Positions 1 through 11,736 of a stretch of 64,000 bases of DNA are shown here, one piece after another. The position numbers and the translations under genes are program-made. The stretch covers positions 5,076-69,075 of the forward strand of contig DF237184.1 in the NCBI GenBank assembly GCA_000708835.1. The letters are read 5' to 3'. The number at the start of each line of letters is the position of its first letter. The first letter of the stretch is position 1. This DNA comes from Klebsormidium nitens. Taxonomy: Eukaryota > Streptophyta > Klebsormidiophyceae > Klebsormidiales > Klebsormidiaceae. The notes below the pieces were generated by a model. The model was not told where the DNA came from, did not search any database, and saw only the letters and a program-made list of their open reading frames with translations.

Positions 1-693
1 GGCGTTCAGTGTGCCTTGTCTTAGGCGTCCTTTGCACGAGCCCACCCTTTCCTTTCTCAATGATTCTTTGAATATGCCATGTATATGTATACGTCCTACC
101 GAAGCGTGGGTAGCCTTGATCCGTCACTTGCTCGCAGCTTGAAGTTGCCAATCACAGCCTTCATGCAAACATGCAGGGCTCTTGTTGTGACATGTCGCTC
201 GTGCACTTTCATGGCGCCCGCGGATTCGGGCTGATCAGCATGCCTGAAACTGAAAATGTATACTAGCCATTGATTTGAAACTTGCAATGAATAGATTTGA
301 TTTGAGGTCGATCCGCGAGAAATTCGATTTGGACCGTTCAAATCCGGCTACTAAGTGTCCTGCAAGCTCGGACCTTAGCTGGTATGTATACTAGCTGTAC
401 ATGCATGCGGAACAACGTTGTCATGTTGAAGCAAGCGTCTGAACTTGAAGCGACCGCTAAGCCGGGGCCACACCTCTTCATATATATGGATATTCGAATT
501 AGATCTGGCTTACGTCGTCCTAGCTGACTGGTCATTCCCTATCACCCACTGCTTTATCAATATTGAACACAGATACTCCCAGCTATTCTTCCGGCGACTG
601 ACCATTCAAAGCCTTGGCGGCTTTCAGCTTAGGTTCCAATTCGCCCGAGGCGGCCAGAGCCAGCGTGTCTGCGCGGAGGGAAAAGCGACTAGA
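1..693. other. Intergenic, 3' of the glutaredoxin gene
   Basis: No coding exon, RNA gene or repeat could be recognised here. It lies downstream of the minus-strand glutaredoxin stop codon and should hold its 3' UTR and poly(A) site. Short open frames on both strands have no splice context or family resemblance. Confidence 0.4.
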
Positions 694-2589
694 TCACGAT
701 GACGTCACTTTCTTGTAGGTGCCAGCTGTCATCCTAACTTCTTCAAGCCCTTCGTACGTTTGCTTCGTGTACAAATCCAGGCAATCGTCCGCGTCTTCCT
801 CCCTGGCCGGCACAACTTCTGCAGGACAGGGGCACAAAAGGCCCTCAGAGATCTCTAACCAACTGGCATCACAACTCAAAGCTTGGAATCCGGTGTTTCT
901 TCGCTCTACAACCAGTGTCAAGCTTTTTGCGGTTGAAACAGGACTTGAGACGAAACTTCATCAAGAGGTGAAGAGATTGACAAGGTTATAAAGATTGGAA
1001 GAATCTTATGTCAACTTTTGTGTTGAAATCAGGAATCTCAAAGAGAGATTCCCTCTATTTGACGGAATAAACGTGTTGGGGGCTCCAAAAACGCTCACCG
1101 TCAGCCCCGCCGATGAAGTCGCCCCCGATGAAGACGTACGGCACGGTGGGCTGCCCCGTGGCTTTGGTCAGCACGAGCTGCAAGATGTCGCCGTTTTCTG
1201 CAACGGCCGGACGGAAAGATGAAGTGAGCGGAACGAACTTGGAACGGATTTGAACGGAATGGGCACGGCAGAGTGATCACGAGCTGCACAATGTGGCCCT
1301 CTGCAAGTGCGAGCGGAACAGACAAGCGCGAGCAGAACGGAAGAATGGAAGGACTGGATTGGACAAGCATCCGAGGGAGAGAGCAGTAGTCGATACGACC
1401 GCCTTCTAAATGCTGAAGTAACTTGCTACACGACCTCTTCAGGCTTCCATCGCCGTAAATTACGATCTGTGCAGAATGGTGAAGGATCAGAAGAATACCG
1501 GCTTTAGAAACCGGCCTCTTCAACCGAGAAAGCGGCGGAGCAAGAACAGCGGAACGGACTGAATGGGACGGAACGGAAACGGAACGGACGGAACGGACGG
1601 AACGGAACGGATCTGGTTGTTTTCTTACCGACCACGTCCAGGTCCGTCTCCTTGTACTTGGCCCCCAGCTCGTTGAAGAGCACGCGCACCTTCCGGGTGA
1701 ACGGGCAGTAGGTTTTGCTGAAGCACAGGGGGTTACGGCGTTTTACTTAAGAGGATAAGCAGCAGGTCTTGCTCAAAAAAGGGATTAGTGACGTTAGTTT
1801 TTCAGCCTCTTTGATTAACCTTGAATATTGCAGAGAAGACGAGAAGAACTTTCCCATTTCAACCAGGTTGAACACGGCTTTGGGCTTGACGCGGCAAACG
1901 CGAGCAGAAACTCCTCTGAGAATGACCAATACCGTGACGCTTCGCGCATCTGGGGATGGCTTTTTTTAATGACCGGCGTGCTGTAGCAATCGAACCTGCT
2001 GAAAGGTTTGATTGTCGGGAATCCTTTTTGCGCTCGACGACCTGGGCAACTTCGAAGGCGTATGAATCCGCAAGTAATTACACAGAGACTCAACCGAGCG
2101 CAACTGATCTTCGCAGATTACTTCCATGTCCTCTCGAGCATTCCCAACGAACGCAGGTCCTTTCGCATGTGATGCAGGCGTTCAACAACGTCGTGCTGTC
2201 TTTGCACACCGTATCAAGCGCATAAACAAATTCAGTTGGCCTGGTCTGTGATTGAAGAGGGAGATGCAAAGTCTTTTGCAAGAATCTGCTTTTGTAGAAA
2301 GCATAAGTTTTGGCCTTCATCATCACCCTAGCGTCTACACTACCCTGCATTTCAAGCATGCAGCGGCCACGTCGGGATCGAGCTCACTGAAGTCAAGAAA
2401 CATTTCAGAGCAGACAGTCAGCAGATGGAGAGAGCAATTTACGCCCAATATCAGGGCTGCATGCAAGCCTCTCAAATGCGTTTCATTCTGCATTCCTCAC
2501 CCAAACAGTGCGACGGGGTTCGTCTCCACGACGCCTCTCACGAACTTCAGAGCCGCGGCCGCGGCCGCGCCGACGTTCGACGCCGCCAT
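694..2589 (-). CDS. Monothiol-like glutaredoxin with a CPFT active site
   Basis: Four exons are inferred on the minus strand: 2501-2589, 1629-1717, 1099-1197 and 694-818. The phases (2, 1, 1) join without a break to give about 133 residues, normal for a small glutaredoxin. Glutaredoxins use glutathione to reduce disulfides or, in monothiol forms, to carry Fe-S clusters. Visible landmarks are the active site C34-P-F-T37, the cis-proline motif T77-V-P, and the glycine pair of FIGGDFIGG at about residue 89. The second active-site cysteine is replaced by threonine, so dithiol chemistry is not expected. The N-terminus is alanine-rich (MAASNVG...) and too short to call a transit peptide with confidence. 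Exons 1-3 are convincing. Exon 4 is less sure: it follows a good acceptor (ctgcag) and stays open, but its sequence is not the usual glutaredoxin tail. The introns contain boundary copies and GCGGAAC-type repeats. Confidence 0.82.
1168..1317. repeat. Duplicated acceptor region of glutaredoxin exon 3
   Basis: The segment at 1168-1205, which holds the start of exon 3 and its acceptor (read on the minus strand), reappears in degenerate form at 1275-1312, inside the upstream intron. The shared core is cacgagctgca followed by atgt-gcc and a ctgcaa acceptor. The offset is 107 bp. Confidence 0.6.
1541..1616. repeat. GGAAC/GGACG pentamer-type microsatellite in a glutaredoxin intron
   Basis: Within intron 2 the plus strand reads as an irregular run of cggaac and ggacgg units. 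The same word is scattered through 1200-1360. It recurs in the coding linker of the CPSF-A-like gene (about 14930-15060) and, on the opposite strand, in the EXD2-like gene (about 61480-61930). Confidence 0.75.
1705..1774. repeat. Short duplicate of the glutaredoxin exon 2 acceptor
   Basis: The 16 bases at 1705-1720, which carry the exon 2 acceptor and the codons before the active site, are echoed at 1759-1774 with about three differences. The copy sits upstream of exon 2 in the gene's sense, inside intron 1. Confidence 0.45.
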
Positions 2590-3963
2590 GGACGCTGCCA
2601 CGTGTCCCGTCAACGGCTCTCTCCCGCAAGGATCAGAGCGCCTGGAGCGGAGGGCTCACGGAAAGCTCGCGCTTATTGGTGGACGTCACTCTCGAGTTGA
2701 GAAGAAGCTCCGGACTAATGGAGCCTTCTGGAGCAGAGGGCGCGCAAATAATACCAGCTGCTGATCGTTCTGCACATTGAATGGAGACTTTACAAGGGTT
2801 TTTAGAATCGAGTTGGATTCACATCCTAAAAGTGCTGTCAATCACCAGCCTCGAACGGACATGGTGAGAAGTCTGTGGGCTTCCAGCTTTGGTAGCCCAC
2901 AACCAAAGCGAGGCAGCCGACGCGATCGATTTGCAGCACTCGAGCATGAACTCGTCTGATATTACACGTCGGACCGTCGTATCAGTCTGCCACCCGCCCA
3001 CATCTATGCAGGGCAATGCATGGTCTCAAGCGTTCGTTAGAAGCACGCAGACTTCGGCGCGACCGCAACCTGTCAAGCTCGTCCGGATGGAAGCTTAGGT
3101 TCACCATGCAAGGCATGCAAGGAGAATCTCCCTCGCACCCATGCAATTATACCCTGCGCTTTCAGAATAAAGAATTGGCATGCGCAATTAACCAGTGTAA
3201 GGCTACCGTGCGCGGTGACCCTAGATAGCAGGGCCAGTCGTTGCGTTTTACCGGTAATAACGTAGCAAGGTCATGGCCGCGGTCCGATCGACTGGCTTGC
3301 GCTCAAGTCCACATCAGCTGCATCGAGCTTCTTGCAAAAGGCTCTTTAATCTTTGTTCCTGGTAAAAGGGCGCCGCCATGCCCGCGCAGCGGCCGAAAAC
3401 GGGCTAATTCATGTTCGTGGATCAGTTGAAGTGCGCGCCGGGACACTATATAACGTGTCGGATCCCTAATCGAGAGCTGCAGAACTTCATCATATATATA
3501 GAGCTAGGACGGTTCTAACACGCACAGCTTCAACCATGAAGATCGGGCCTTGCGCATCAATTCAAAGAGATGCATGCTGCACTTGGCGCCGCCTATGAGG
3601 TCGGTATCATGCAGATTTGTAGAAGATTCAATTCAGTGCACCACGCATTGATGCGCATATTTACTTTGAGTCCGCGAGCCCATGACGTGCAAACGAGCTG
3701 CTATAAGACATTGTTCCGTACCTCATGACTTAAGGCCACATAAAGACTCTTCTGAGTATCTTTACATTGTAGAAGCTCGCTGAAGTACTTCTGTATACGA
3801 GCAAACGGCACATCCCTTCTATTGTTGTTAGCGCAGCAAACGCGTTCCCCGAGTCGAATCACAGAAATGCCGTCAATAGTTGAAAGCTACTTCGCAAGAA
3901 CCTCCTGATCGTCTCCTTTGCCAAATCAATCACTTCCAGCGCATCCCTCGTCAAGTCCTTGAG
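2590..3963. other. Intergenic between glutaredoxin (5' side) and CDK5RAP1-like gene (3' side)
   Basis: This stretch should contain the glutaredoxin promoter and the 3' UTR of the CDK5RAP1-like gene, both on the minus strand. No further gene is supported. GCATGC and CATGCA words are common, but I could not assign them a role. Confidence 0.4.
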
Positions 3964-6900
3964 TCAGGCGCATGCTTCAATCGTTTCCTCGACCCCGCTT
4001 TTTCTAAATTGACTTTCGGACCACTGTGTAATGCTCGTACGCCTGAGCGGACGTCCGCCAAGCGTCGCGGTCTGAGCGTCCGTGATAAAGACGGCGACAT
4101 AATCGCCGGCATTCGGTTGCACCATGGGAGCGCTTGCCAAAAGCCCACCCTCTTCATCCGAGATTGGCTGCTTAGGAAAGATAACCTGAAAAGTGAGGAG
4201 CGCCACTTAGACAAGCAGTCTTCGTCAGCAACTTTTCCCGTGGAATTCAATTACAGACCTTGCTCAGACCCATCGACTGTCATGGAGCACGATAAGCATT
4301 GGGTATCGGTCTTCCGGCAACCTTGGGAAACGAACCCCGGCGCAAACTTACAGAGCAAGCTACGCAAACTTTTGCATTCTTTACAATCTTTAAGTCAGTG
4401 GGAAGTCTTGCACACCAATTGGAGATCCGCAAGTCTCTCTTGAAGCAGCTTTCTTGAATCGAACCTGCTGCAAAGCTAACAGAACGATTCCAGCGAAACA
4501 ACCCGTGCAAGGAGGAGGATCTGCACGGACCTTGTAATTGCCGTCCGTGGTTCCGACGAGCTCCGTCTCCGGATTCCGCTTGTTGGGGCCCTCCACCAGA
4601 ACCAGCTGGCACGTGCCCACCTAAGCACAAAAGGGGCGCTTCATTTCGTCGAAGGAAAATCGCAAAGGCCGGAGAGAGCTTAGGCAAATGGTTTTACAAG
4701 CTTGCGAGCGTCAAATTGGAAAGGGCTTCAAAATCCGCTAAAAGAAAAAGAGGTGGAGTCGGGGACCTGTCCTGGCGGGCAAGCAGGGGAGAAACAGAAA
4801 CTGGCATGACGCCTTCTCATTTGAATCAGGCGTAGGGGTACCGAAAAAGGGCGCAATAGGTGTACCAGTCACCGAGAGATTTCAGAAGGAACCGGTGTGC
4901 GGGTTTCAGCCGTCTCAGGAACAAGCGACGAAGGAGCATTGACCACTGCTTGTCTTCGAAACAGCACCACTTTATGATCATGATCAGACCACCCCCTGCT
5001 CTTTCGTTTCGACCCTCAACTAATCCGGTTTTGTCCAACATCAAAAGGAGGTACAAGGCCTTGAAGGATTCACGTCTGTCCGTAGCTTCGTCAATCTCTT
5101 GCCCCATTCACACCCCCTACCTGCGCTTTTTGCCGCTCGACGGCCCTCCGTCGAAACGTGTCAATAACCTCGGCCAGCCGCCGCTTCTTGACGTCATCTG
5201 TGACGTTGTCCTCGAAGCGCCGGTGGGCGTGCGTTTTTTCTCGGACGCTGTACGCAAACATGTACGCCATGTCGTACCGGACCGCGTCCAGCAGCGACAG
5301 CGTGTCCCGGTGATCCGATTCTGTTTCTTCGCAAAAGCCTGGGCGGAACGGCGGAATAGAGATGAGAATCACCAGCAGATTACAAGACCATAGAAATCTC
5401 TGCACAGGACGACACAAGCAACACATAAGCCAACTGTACCGGACCCCCGTCCAGCCAGGCAGAGTTTCTCCGTTGTCCGCTATCAAAAGCTGGACGGAGC
5501 GGGGGACACGAGCGGAATCCGCCGCTTCTTGAGTGCACATCGGCGAAGGTCGCTATGCGGGGCTGCCGCCGCTACTCCTACCTGAGATGAAGTCGCTACT
5601 GATTGAGATGTCCGGCACCTCCCGTCGAATCCGGTCGACTAGCGCCAGGTATGCTTCCCGTGTGTAGCCCCGCCGCATGCGCTCCAGCACACTGCGAACT
5701 CAGAGAGAGACGACGTCGTCAGCTCTTTTCTAAAGGGCTTCACCTCCGCGCTAGATCTTGTAAGATCCGTTCTTTGGTCCGACCTGCCGGTTGGAAAGCA
5801 ACCGAACGTGTGCTCCGCTCAAAAAAAGGTTGACCTTCTAAGTGGAAAAAACAATCAAGAGCGTGCCCGATCTCAATGAGAGCCGCCACGGAGAGGACTC
5901 CCCAGTCGACCATATGTATACAATTCCTCTGTAACATACTTCTATCATAGGGGTCTCCCGTCAGGAGTAGTCCTGTTAGGCTGCAGCGATCCTCTAATCC
6001 TGATTATCTGTGTGGGGAGGTCTCGTTTGCAATTTTTCTGGTATACCATCCGCTCAGAATCCTGCCAATAAAACAATTCGCCGAAAGGTATCAGGGGAGT
6101 TTGCGCTAACTTTGTGCATATTCAAGCTGATACGAAGGCCTTCACGAAAGGTCGGTAGGGAGCCCCAATACACGATTCTCCTAGAACCCATGCGCCACCC
6201 CATAGGGATTACGTAGAAACGGGCCCAGTCAAGCGAGGGAAGGCGTCGACAGAACAGCTGTCGACGGATGAAGTCAGCAAGCCGTTGCAAGCCAAAAGTG
6301 AAAGACCCAGTCCTCAAGTAAAAAAGCAGTCGCCGAAGAGCACATTACTTTCACCAAAAGCATCGGCAGCACAGCGAACAATAGAAAAAAGCGGTCGCAG
6401 ACAAGTCCCGTACCTGGAGCTGCCGCTCTGTGCAGGCAGGTGGATCGCCTTGCACACGTTCGGTCGGTCCCGCAGCAACGCAATCAGCTCATCCGGGAAG
6501 TCTTTCGGATGCGGGGAAGTGAACCGGAACCGCATCTCCGGAAACGCGGCCGAGAGCGTGTCGAGCAAGTGCGCGAAAGTGAGCCCCCCGGTACGGGGCT
6601 TGTAGATGGTTTTGAACCCCGGGCTCAGCTCGGGGGAGGCAAACCGGGTTGGCGAGGGCTGCTCGGAGTGCCCGGGGGAAGGCCCCGGGGAAGAGGCGGG
6701 GAAGTGAGAGGGGTTTTGTGAAGCAGAGAGAGAGTTGGGTTGCTCGGAAGGAGGGGCGGGGGAGGCGAGGTCTCGGTAGCTGTTGACATTCTGCAGAGGT
6801 TGAGTTGCAAACTTGGAATCAGGCGGAGTCGATTATGCCCCATCAGATTCGATGTATAAGTTGACCGTGCAGTAGGTATTGCTAAATCTCAAAGGCTGGG

Positions 6901-9592
6901 TTGAAAGGGGAATCAATACGACTGTGCCTTAGGTACAAAGCCATCAAATTTCGTCGAATAAGTTGCCTGTGCAGTAAGTATGCCGAGCTTTTACAGGTCC
7001 AGGTTGACAAGGGTACTCGCTACGGGCGGAGGTCCAGGTGTCCTGATTCAAATGGTCTGCCTGTCTACCTGTCGTTCAAAAAGCTGTGAACCCCGTTCAA
7101 AGGTCTCACTTGTCCGAGGAGCGTCACCTCCTTGACGCCCTGGTCCCACAGCTCCCCGACCTCCCTCACGATGGACGCGAGCGGGCGGGAGCGCTCCCGG
7201 CCGCGCGTGAATGGTACGATGCAGTAGGAGCACATGTTGTCGCACCCGCGCATGATGCTAACGTAAGCGGAGACGGAGTTTTCGCAGATCCTGTACACGA
7301 AAGCAGGCGCCAGTGGCATTGACAAGTTAGATTGCGGAACTGACTTGGACAAGTGAATCAATGCAGAAGAGACCAAGAGTCTGACAGGACTCCCGCTCTT
7401 ACTCATCTCAACAAGTGACTCAACTCAAATTACGAGCAGCTCGAACAGTCAAAGCGACACGCAACCTCTCTGCTTCGAAATGAAGTGCGAGCCCCCAGCA
7501 ACTCTAGAAGACGACCTCCAAATGTCAAAGCACTAGGAATTCTTTGCGAAGTCAACCGTTCATTTACGGTAAGCCCCCACAAAGGAACAAGGAATAAGGA
7601 AATCCATGTTGCACCTGACAGGAGTGATGTCAGCATAGGTCTCGTCCAACGAGAGCATGACGTTGACCCCCGTCTGGCCCCGGTCGACTTGCGCGAGCAG
7701 GCGGGGCAGGTCCCGGTAGGCGTCAGGTCCACACACAACGTCCACGAGCTTGTCAGCCTCCAGGAGCTTCGTCTTCAGGCGCTCCGCCATGCAGCCCAAA
7801 ACGGCGACCTGGAAAATAGAGGGTGCGGAAGAAGTCCTCACGAAGAAATCGAAGAGATTGCGTCAAGTGGAAAGGCTGGAAAAGTCGTCAAAACCAGCGT
7901 CGCCGATTAACCTGGAAAGTAGAGGGTGCGAAAGAAGTCCTCAATGTGGAGAAAATGAATGGACTGGAAAGGCTGGCAGAGTCAAAATACCATCGTCGAT
8001 AAGCGTGATTATCGACCTTCTTTGGAGACCTTGGAATCGTCCTAGCGGGTCAACCGATGCCAGGCTGGCGTAAAACGAGTCCCAGGATTGGACCACTCGA
8101 CAGTCGAAGCGGATCCTAAAAAGGACAACTAAGAAGGACGAATGCAAGTTATCTCAGAGCCCAGCAGCGTACATGCGCAGTGCAAGTAAAGAGGAGTGAA
8201 GAGGAGTCGGAAGTATTCTGCTGGAGTGATGTTGTGGGTGTAAGAAGAGAACTAGTAGCAAGAGTTTGCAATGTGTACCTTGTACACGGGGTCTATGACT
8301 GGGATTGGGCCCGTGAACTTCTGCCAGCTTGCACCTCCCTTTGGCAGCGCTCTGCAACCCGTCACCAGAAAGCGAACAACGCAGGAAAGAAGCCTGAGCT
8401 ACAACCTGCGAAGAACCCCAAAGACGGACGCCTTGTCTCGAGAAGAGGGCTCACCTTGGGCGGTCGCTGAGCAAGATGCGCCCCGGGCCCGCTTTTCCAG
8501 TCCTGCCGCCAGTTCCTCTTCAGGTTTTTGAAATATCCAAGTCGCTGCCAAATCTGAAGCAAAGGATCAATGTCATATCACTTTCCCAGAACCAAGCTCT
8601 GGATTCTGGAATGGCAAACGCATCTGTTTGCGTCAGCATCATTATTTAACTAGGGAACAAGAATAGGCAAGACCAGTCCAAACATCCTCCAATCTTCTCG
8701 CTTCATGAAGACCCAAACTGTTGTCTGATACGTGAGTGGAGAGAATAAGAAATTGAGAAGTCTGCAGAGTTTTTCAGGGGCCCAATTGTGGTAGTTAAGT
8801 CAGGAGCTCAAAACCTCACACAGCTCTCAGGAAAAGCAGAAAATACTACGATCTTCTTACCTTCCGCTCAGCGTTCTCTCGAATTGCACACGTCATGACG
8901 AAGATGACATCAGCATCTTCAGCTCTCTCCGCTCTCTTGTCGAAGCCCGCCCCGTTCATGATAGCCAGTACAGTTTCCATGTCGCTCACATTCATCTGGC
9001 AGCCGTAAGTCTCAAAGTACACTCGACCACCACCAAGTCTAGGCTGCCCCCTCAGGTATGGAGTTTGTGGCAGGTTCGTGTCTCTATCTAGAGTGGGGTG
9101 ACGATCTGATGGACGATAACTTGACTGAATGAAATCTTGGAGGGAGGGGCCTGAGGAAGGAACGGAGCGAGGCGCCCCAGCATTCGCAGCAAACCCTCTG
9201 CAAATGGTGGTATGCACTCGGTTTGTGCCGCTTGTCGGGTACACGAACGACTCTTCACTAGACAATCGCGGCACAAGGCCGATGAGACTAAGCTTTGAGG
9301 ATGCAGTCCCTTGATAGTCACGCCCTGAAGTGGATGGCTGAAGACACACATGTCGCGACACCCTGTCACATAATTTCGCCGGAAGTGGCCGATGATGCCT
9401 CGCCACTGATTCTCCGTCCAGCCTATTCAAAGAGTCTGGTTCCTGCAACTCATTTGCACTTGTTCCTCCTAGCAACTGGTAAGAAAGCCGGCGCCCTTCT
9501 CTGAGCTGAGAAAGAGCACGCCGTGCAAGGCCTGCATCCCTTTTAGCCAGCATCTTTCCACTCTGACGAGCTAAAGAAGCGAGCCACCACAC
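3964..9592 (-). CDS. CDK5RAP1: CDK5RAP1/MiaB-type tRNA methylthiotransferase (ms2i6A), organelle-targeted
   Basis: Nine exons join in phase to 740 residues: 8861-9592, 8455-8553, 7615-7808, 7110-7290, 6414-6790, 5582-5691, 5121-5338, 4531-4620 and 3964-4185. The family adds a methylthio group to i6A37 of tRNAs, using S-adenosylmethionine and Fe-S clusters. The N-terminal UPF0004 domain shows its three cluster cysteines (C198 in YGCQMN, C235 in MTCAIREN, C283 in LGCMAERL). The radical-SAM triad is C358-x3-C362-x2-C365. [11 protein letters not shown] and HLPAQSGSS follow, and the C-terminal TRAM domain begins at [11 protein letters not shown]. The first about 130 residues are rich in R, L, S and A without acidic runs at the start, as expected for a mitochondrial or plastid presequence. 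A Pro/Ser-rich insertion follows NVNSYRD. Exon 8 uses a slightly weak gtccgt donor. The gene is divergent from the CPSF-A-like gene. Confidence 0.95.
6846..6985. repeat. Intron-internal tandem repeats in the CDK5RAP1-like gene
   Basis: Inside the intron between exons 4 and 5, the segment at 6846-6882 recurs at about 6949-6983. Both contain ataagttg, then tgcagta-gtat. A weaker third copy lies at about 6909-6942. The unit is 40-100 bp and appears non-coding. Confidence 0.5.
7808..8000. repeat. Two tandem copies of the intron end at CDK5RAP1-like exon 3
   Basis: Copy A (about 7808-7907) abuts exon 3 and includes its acceptor. Copy B (about 7911-8000) follows at an offset of about 100 bp. Shared blocks are cctggaaa-tagagggtgcg, aagaagtcctca, ggaaaggctgg and cgtcg-cgat. 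Read on the minus strand, both copies carry a usable ttccag acceptor. Confidence 0.75.
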
Positions 9593-11736
9593 CCTAGGAC
9601 ATCCCTGCTGGCATTGACGCTTTGCTTCCGCTTCTGCTCATGCCAAATGTTGCCAGTGGAACCAAATTTGTGTTTCACTGAAAACCTGAGGCTGAAGTCT
9701 GAAGGGGGGAGGGGAAGCTTAGCGCGAAAAGGGGCGGCCACAGATTCGAGGTTGGGGGGAAGATCTGCAAGGAACTTGACCCCCCGATCAGGAATATTAG
9801 ACAAAAGACTTGCAAACCCTAATTTTCGATCTTGGACCTTGCACTTTTCTGCTTCAAGTTCAAGCATTTGACTTCAGCTACACTCGATTTGGCTACACTT
9901 GTGCTTGCTTCTTGGACTTGAATCCGAGGTCCATGGCTTAACGCGCTACGGCATTATAAAAGAAACATACATACATTAGATAATACTGTGTCAGCTGTCT
10001 GCCATCACAATGCAGATGGTGCAAACGAGTGAGAACGCCAGAAGAAAAGTCGGGTTACGCTTTCAGGGAGCTGGTGCCGCCGTCGAAAGCTCCAAAGGAT
10101 ATTTCTTGACAGAGGATCACTCGTCCAATACTTCAAGTCGCGTAAGCTTCAAGACGGCCAAATCAGCCGCTATCGAAGAGCGTTGATTCTGATGAGACAT
10201 CTGGGAAAATAGCATGACAATCCATTAGACAATGGACGTCCTGACCTGCTGTTGCTGTGGCAGCTTCACCACGAGCGACCAAGTGCAGCTTGTTCTAGCA
10301 AGTGAGGTGAGGTCTCAAGCTTTCTATGATGTATGTCATACGATGGCACTTAGAAAAATGTTAAAGGTGGGGCACTGGAAAGTACATTGTGACACGTATT
10401 CAGCTCATTCTGTTTAGGAGGTGGTCATGAAGAGAGGGATAGACAAAGGCACCCCACTTTGAATCCAGCAGTCCCCAGACCTGGCTGGTGAATTCAGTCC
10501 CTTCAAAATAAAAGTAGGATCTTGATAACCAAAGCTCACTCAGAGCTGAAGCTCCTTCCCACTTCGAACCAGTGTGGCCATTTGTGCAGAGTCACATTGG
10601 TTTATGGGGGCAGCGCCAGCAGTCTGCACGACCAGTCCTCGTCCACCGGCAACGCGCGCACTGCACTGCCGCTGTCGTCACCCCCTTCAGAGTGCCAGGC
10701 TGGTTGCAGGATGGACGAGATGGACTAGCGGTGAGCTTCCGTTTGCGAGGTAATTGCCAGAAGGTGGTGGTAGTTGAGGCTGATTCGATGGGATTGCAAA
10801 AGATGCGCTTGCTAGACTGACCAAGAGGTTTGAAAGCAAGGTGCATAGTAATTGAACTTAAGAGATGCCCTTTTTAAAGCACTGGCGCCCATTGTGGCAG
10901 AGAGGCTGCAGAAATTTCTTCGCAAAAGCCTGCCTTCACAGCACGCCGGAATGCACAGAAGCTGGCAGACAGAGGACGAGATTGCCATGAACCCAATGAC
11001 TTCTAAGATACTCATCCCCACTACAGGGACCATGTTTAGAAGGTTCATCAGAAAGTGTTTGATAATTGGGGCATGTTGCTTGCAACCAAAAAGGCCAAAA
11101 GTCTCAACACTTCCACATATCTGGACAGTCTGAACCCAAACATTGTGTGCTGAGGGCATTGGATTGAAGTGCCATTCCCCATGCTGAACAGGCCCTGCTT
11201 TCGCTCACAGGCCATCTCTGCATCATCATCAGATCTACAGCTACTCTGCTGGAACAACCAGAAACAGGGCCTCCAGGAGCTGTGCCATATCCCAAACGCC
11301 CTCCCAAACATCCAATCGACGCACGACAGAATCCAAACAAGCCAGGCGATTGCCTTAGGGTCCTCTCTCTGCTGTGTCATCAGCGGAGGCGATGGGAGGC
11401 TGACTGTGGCGATGGTCAAGAAGAACGAAAGTAAGTGCGCAGACAACTGCTACCAATCTTCAGCTTAGTTGTGAAGCATAAACTATACAGATGATCGACC
11501 CCCAAAGTGCGGAAAGGTTTTCTTGGCTGCGGTGCCCAGATAGTGCCCTTGCAGATTTTCATGTTGCTTTCTGAGTGCGAAGCACTGGACTGACCCAACC
11601 TTACGGTCATTCAATGCATCAAGCTCAAAAAGCCTCATTAGAAGCAACAGTCCTCTTTATGCAAGGAACAGATTACCAAAAGAAGGCAAGAAACGGAACT
11701 TGATGAAGGAATCAAATCGCTTTGTTCCTCTCTACA
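9593..11736. other. Divergent promoter region; possible unassigned exons
   Basis: This lies between the start of the CDK5RAP1-like gene and the first supported exon of the CPSF-A-like gene, so it should hold both promoters and the missing 5' exons of the latter. A hydrophobic open frame on the minus strand (about 11048-11446, with an AIAWLVWILSCVDWMFG-like stretch) and an overlapping one at 10812-11159 might belong to a small membrane protein. Neither has convincing start and splice signals. Confidence 0.3.

Noticed and set aside
3880-4443. 187-codon open frame on the plus strand
   Set aside because: It is antisense to the TRAM-domain exons of the CDK5RAP1-like gene and shows no protein features of its own.
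10812-11446. Hydrophobic minus-strand open frames as a membrane-protein gene
   Set aside because: The two frames overlap in different registers and no donor/acceptor pair joins them convincingly; kept only as a remark in the intergenic entry.
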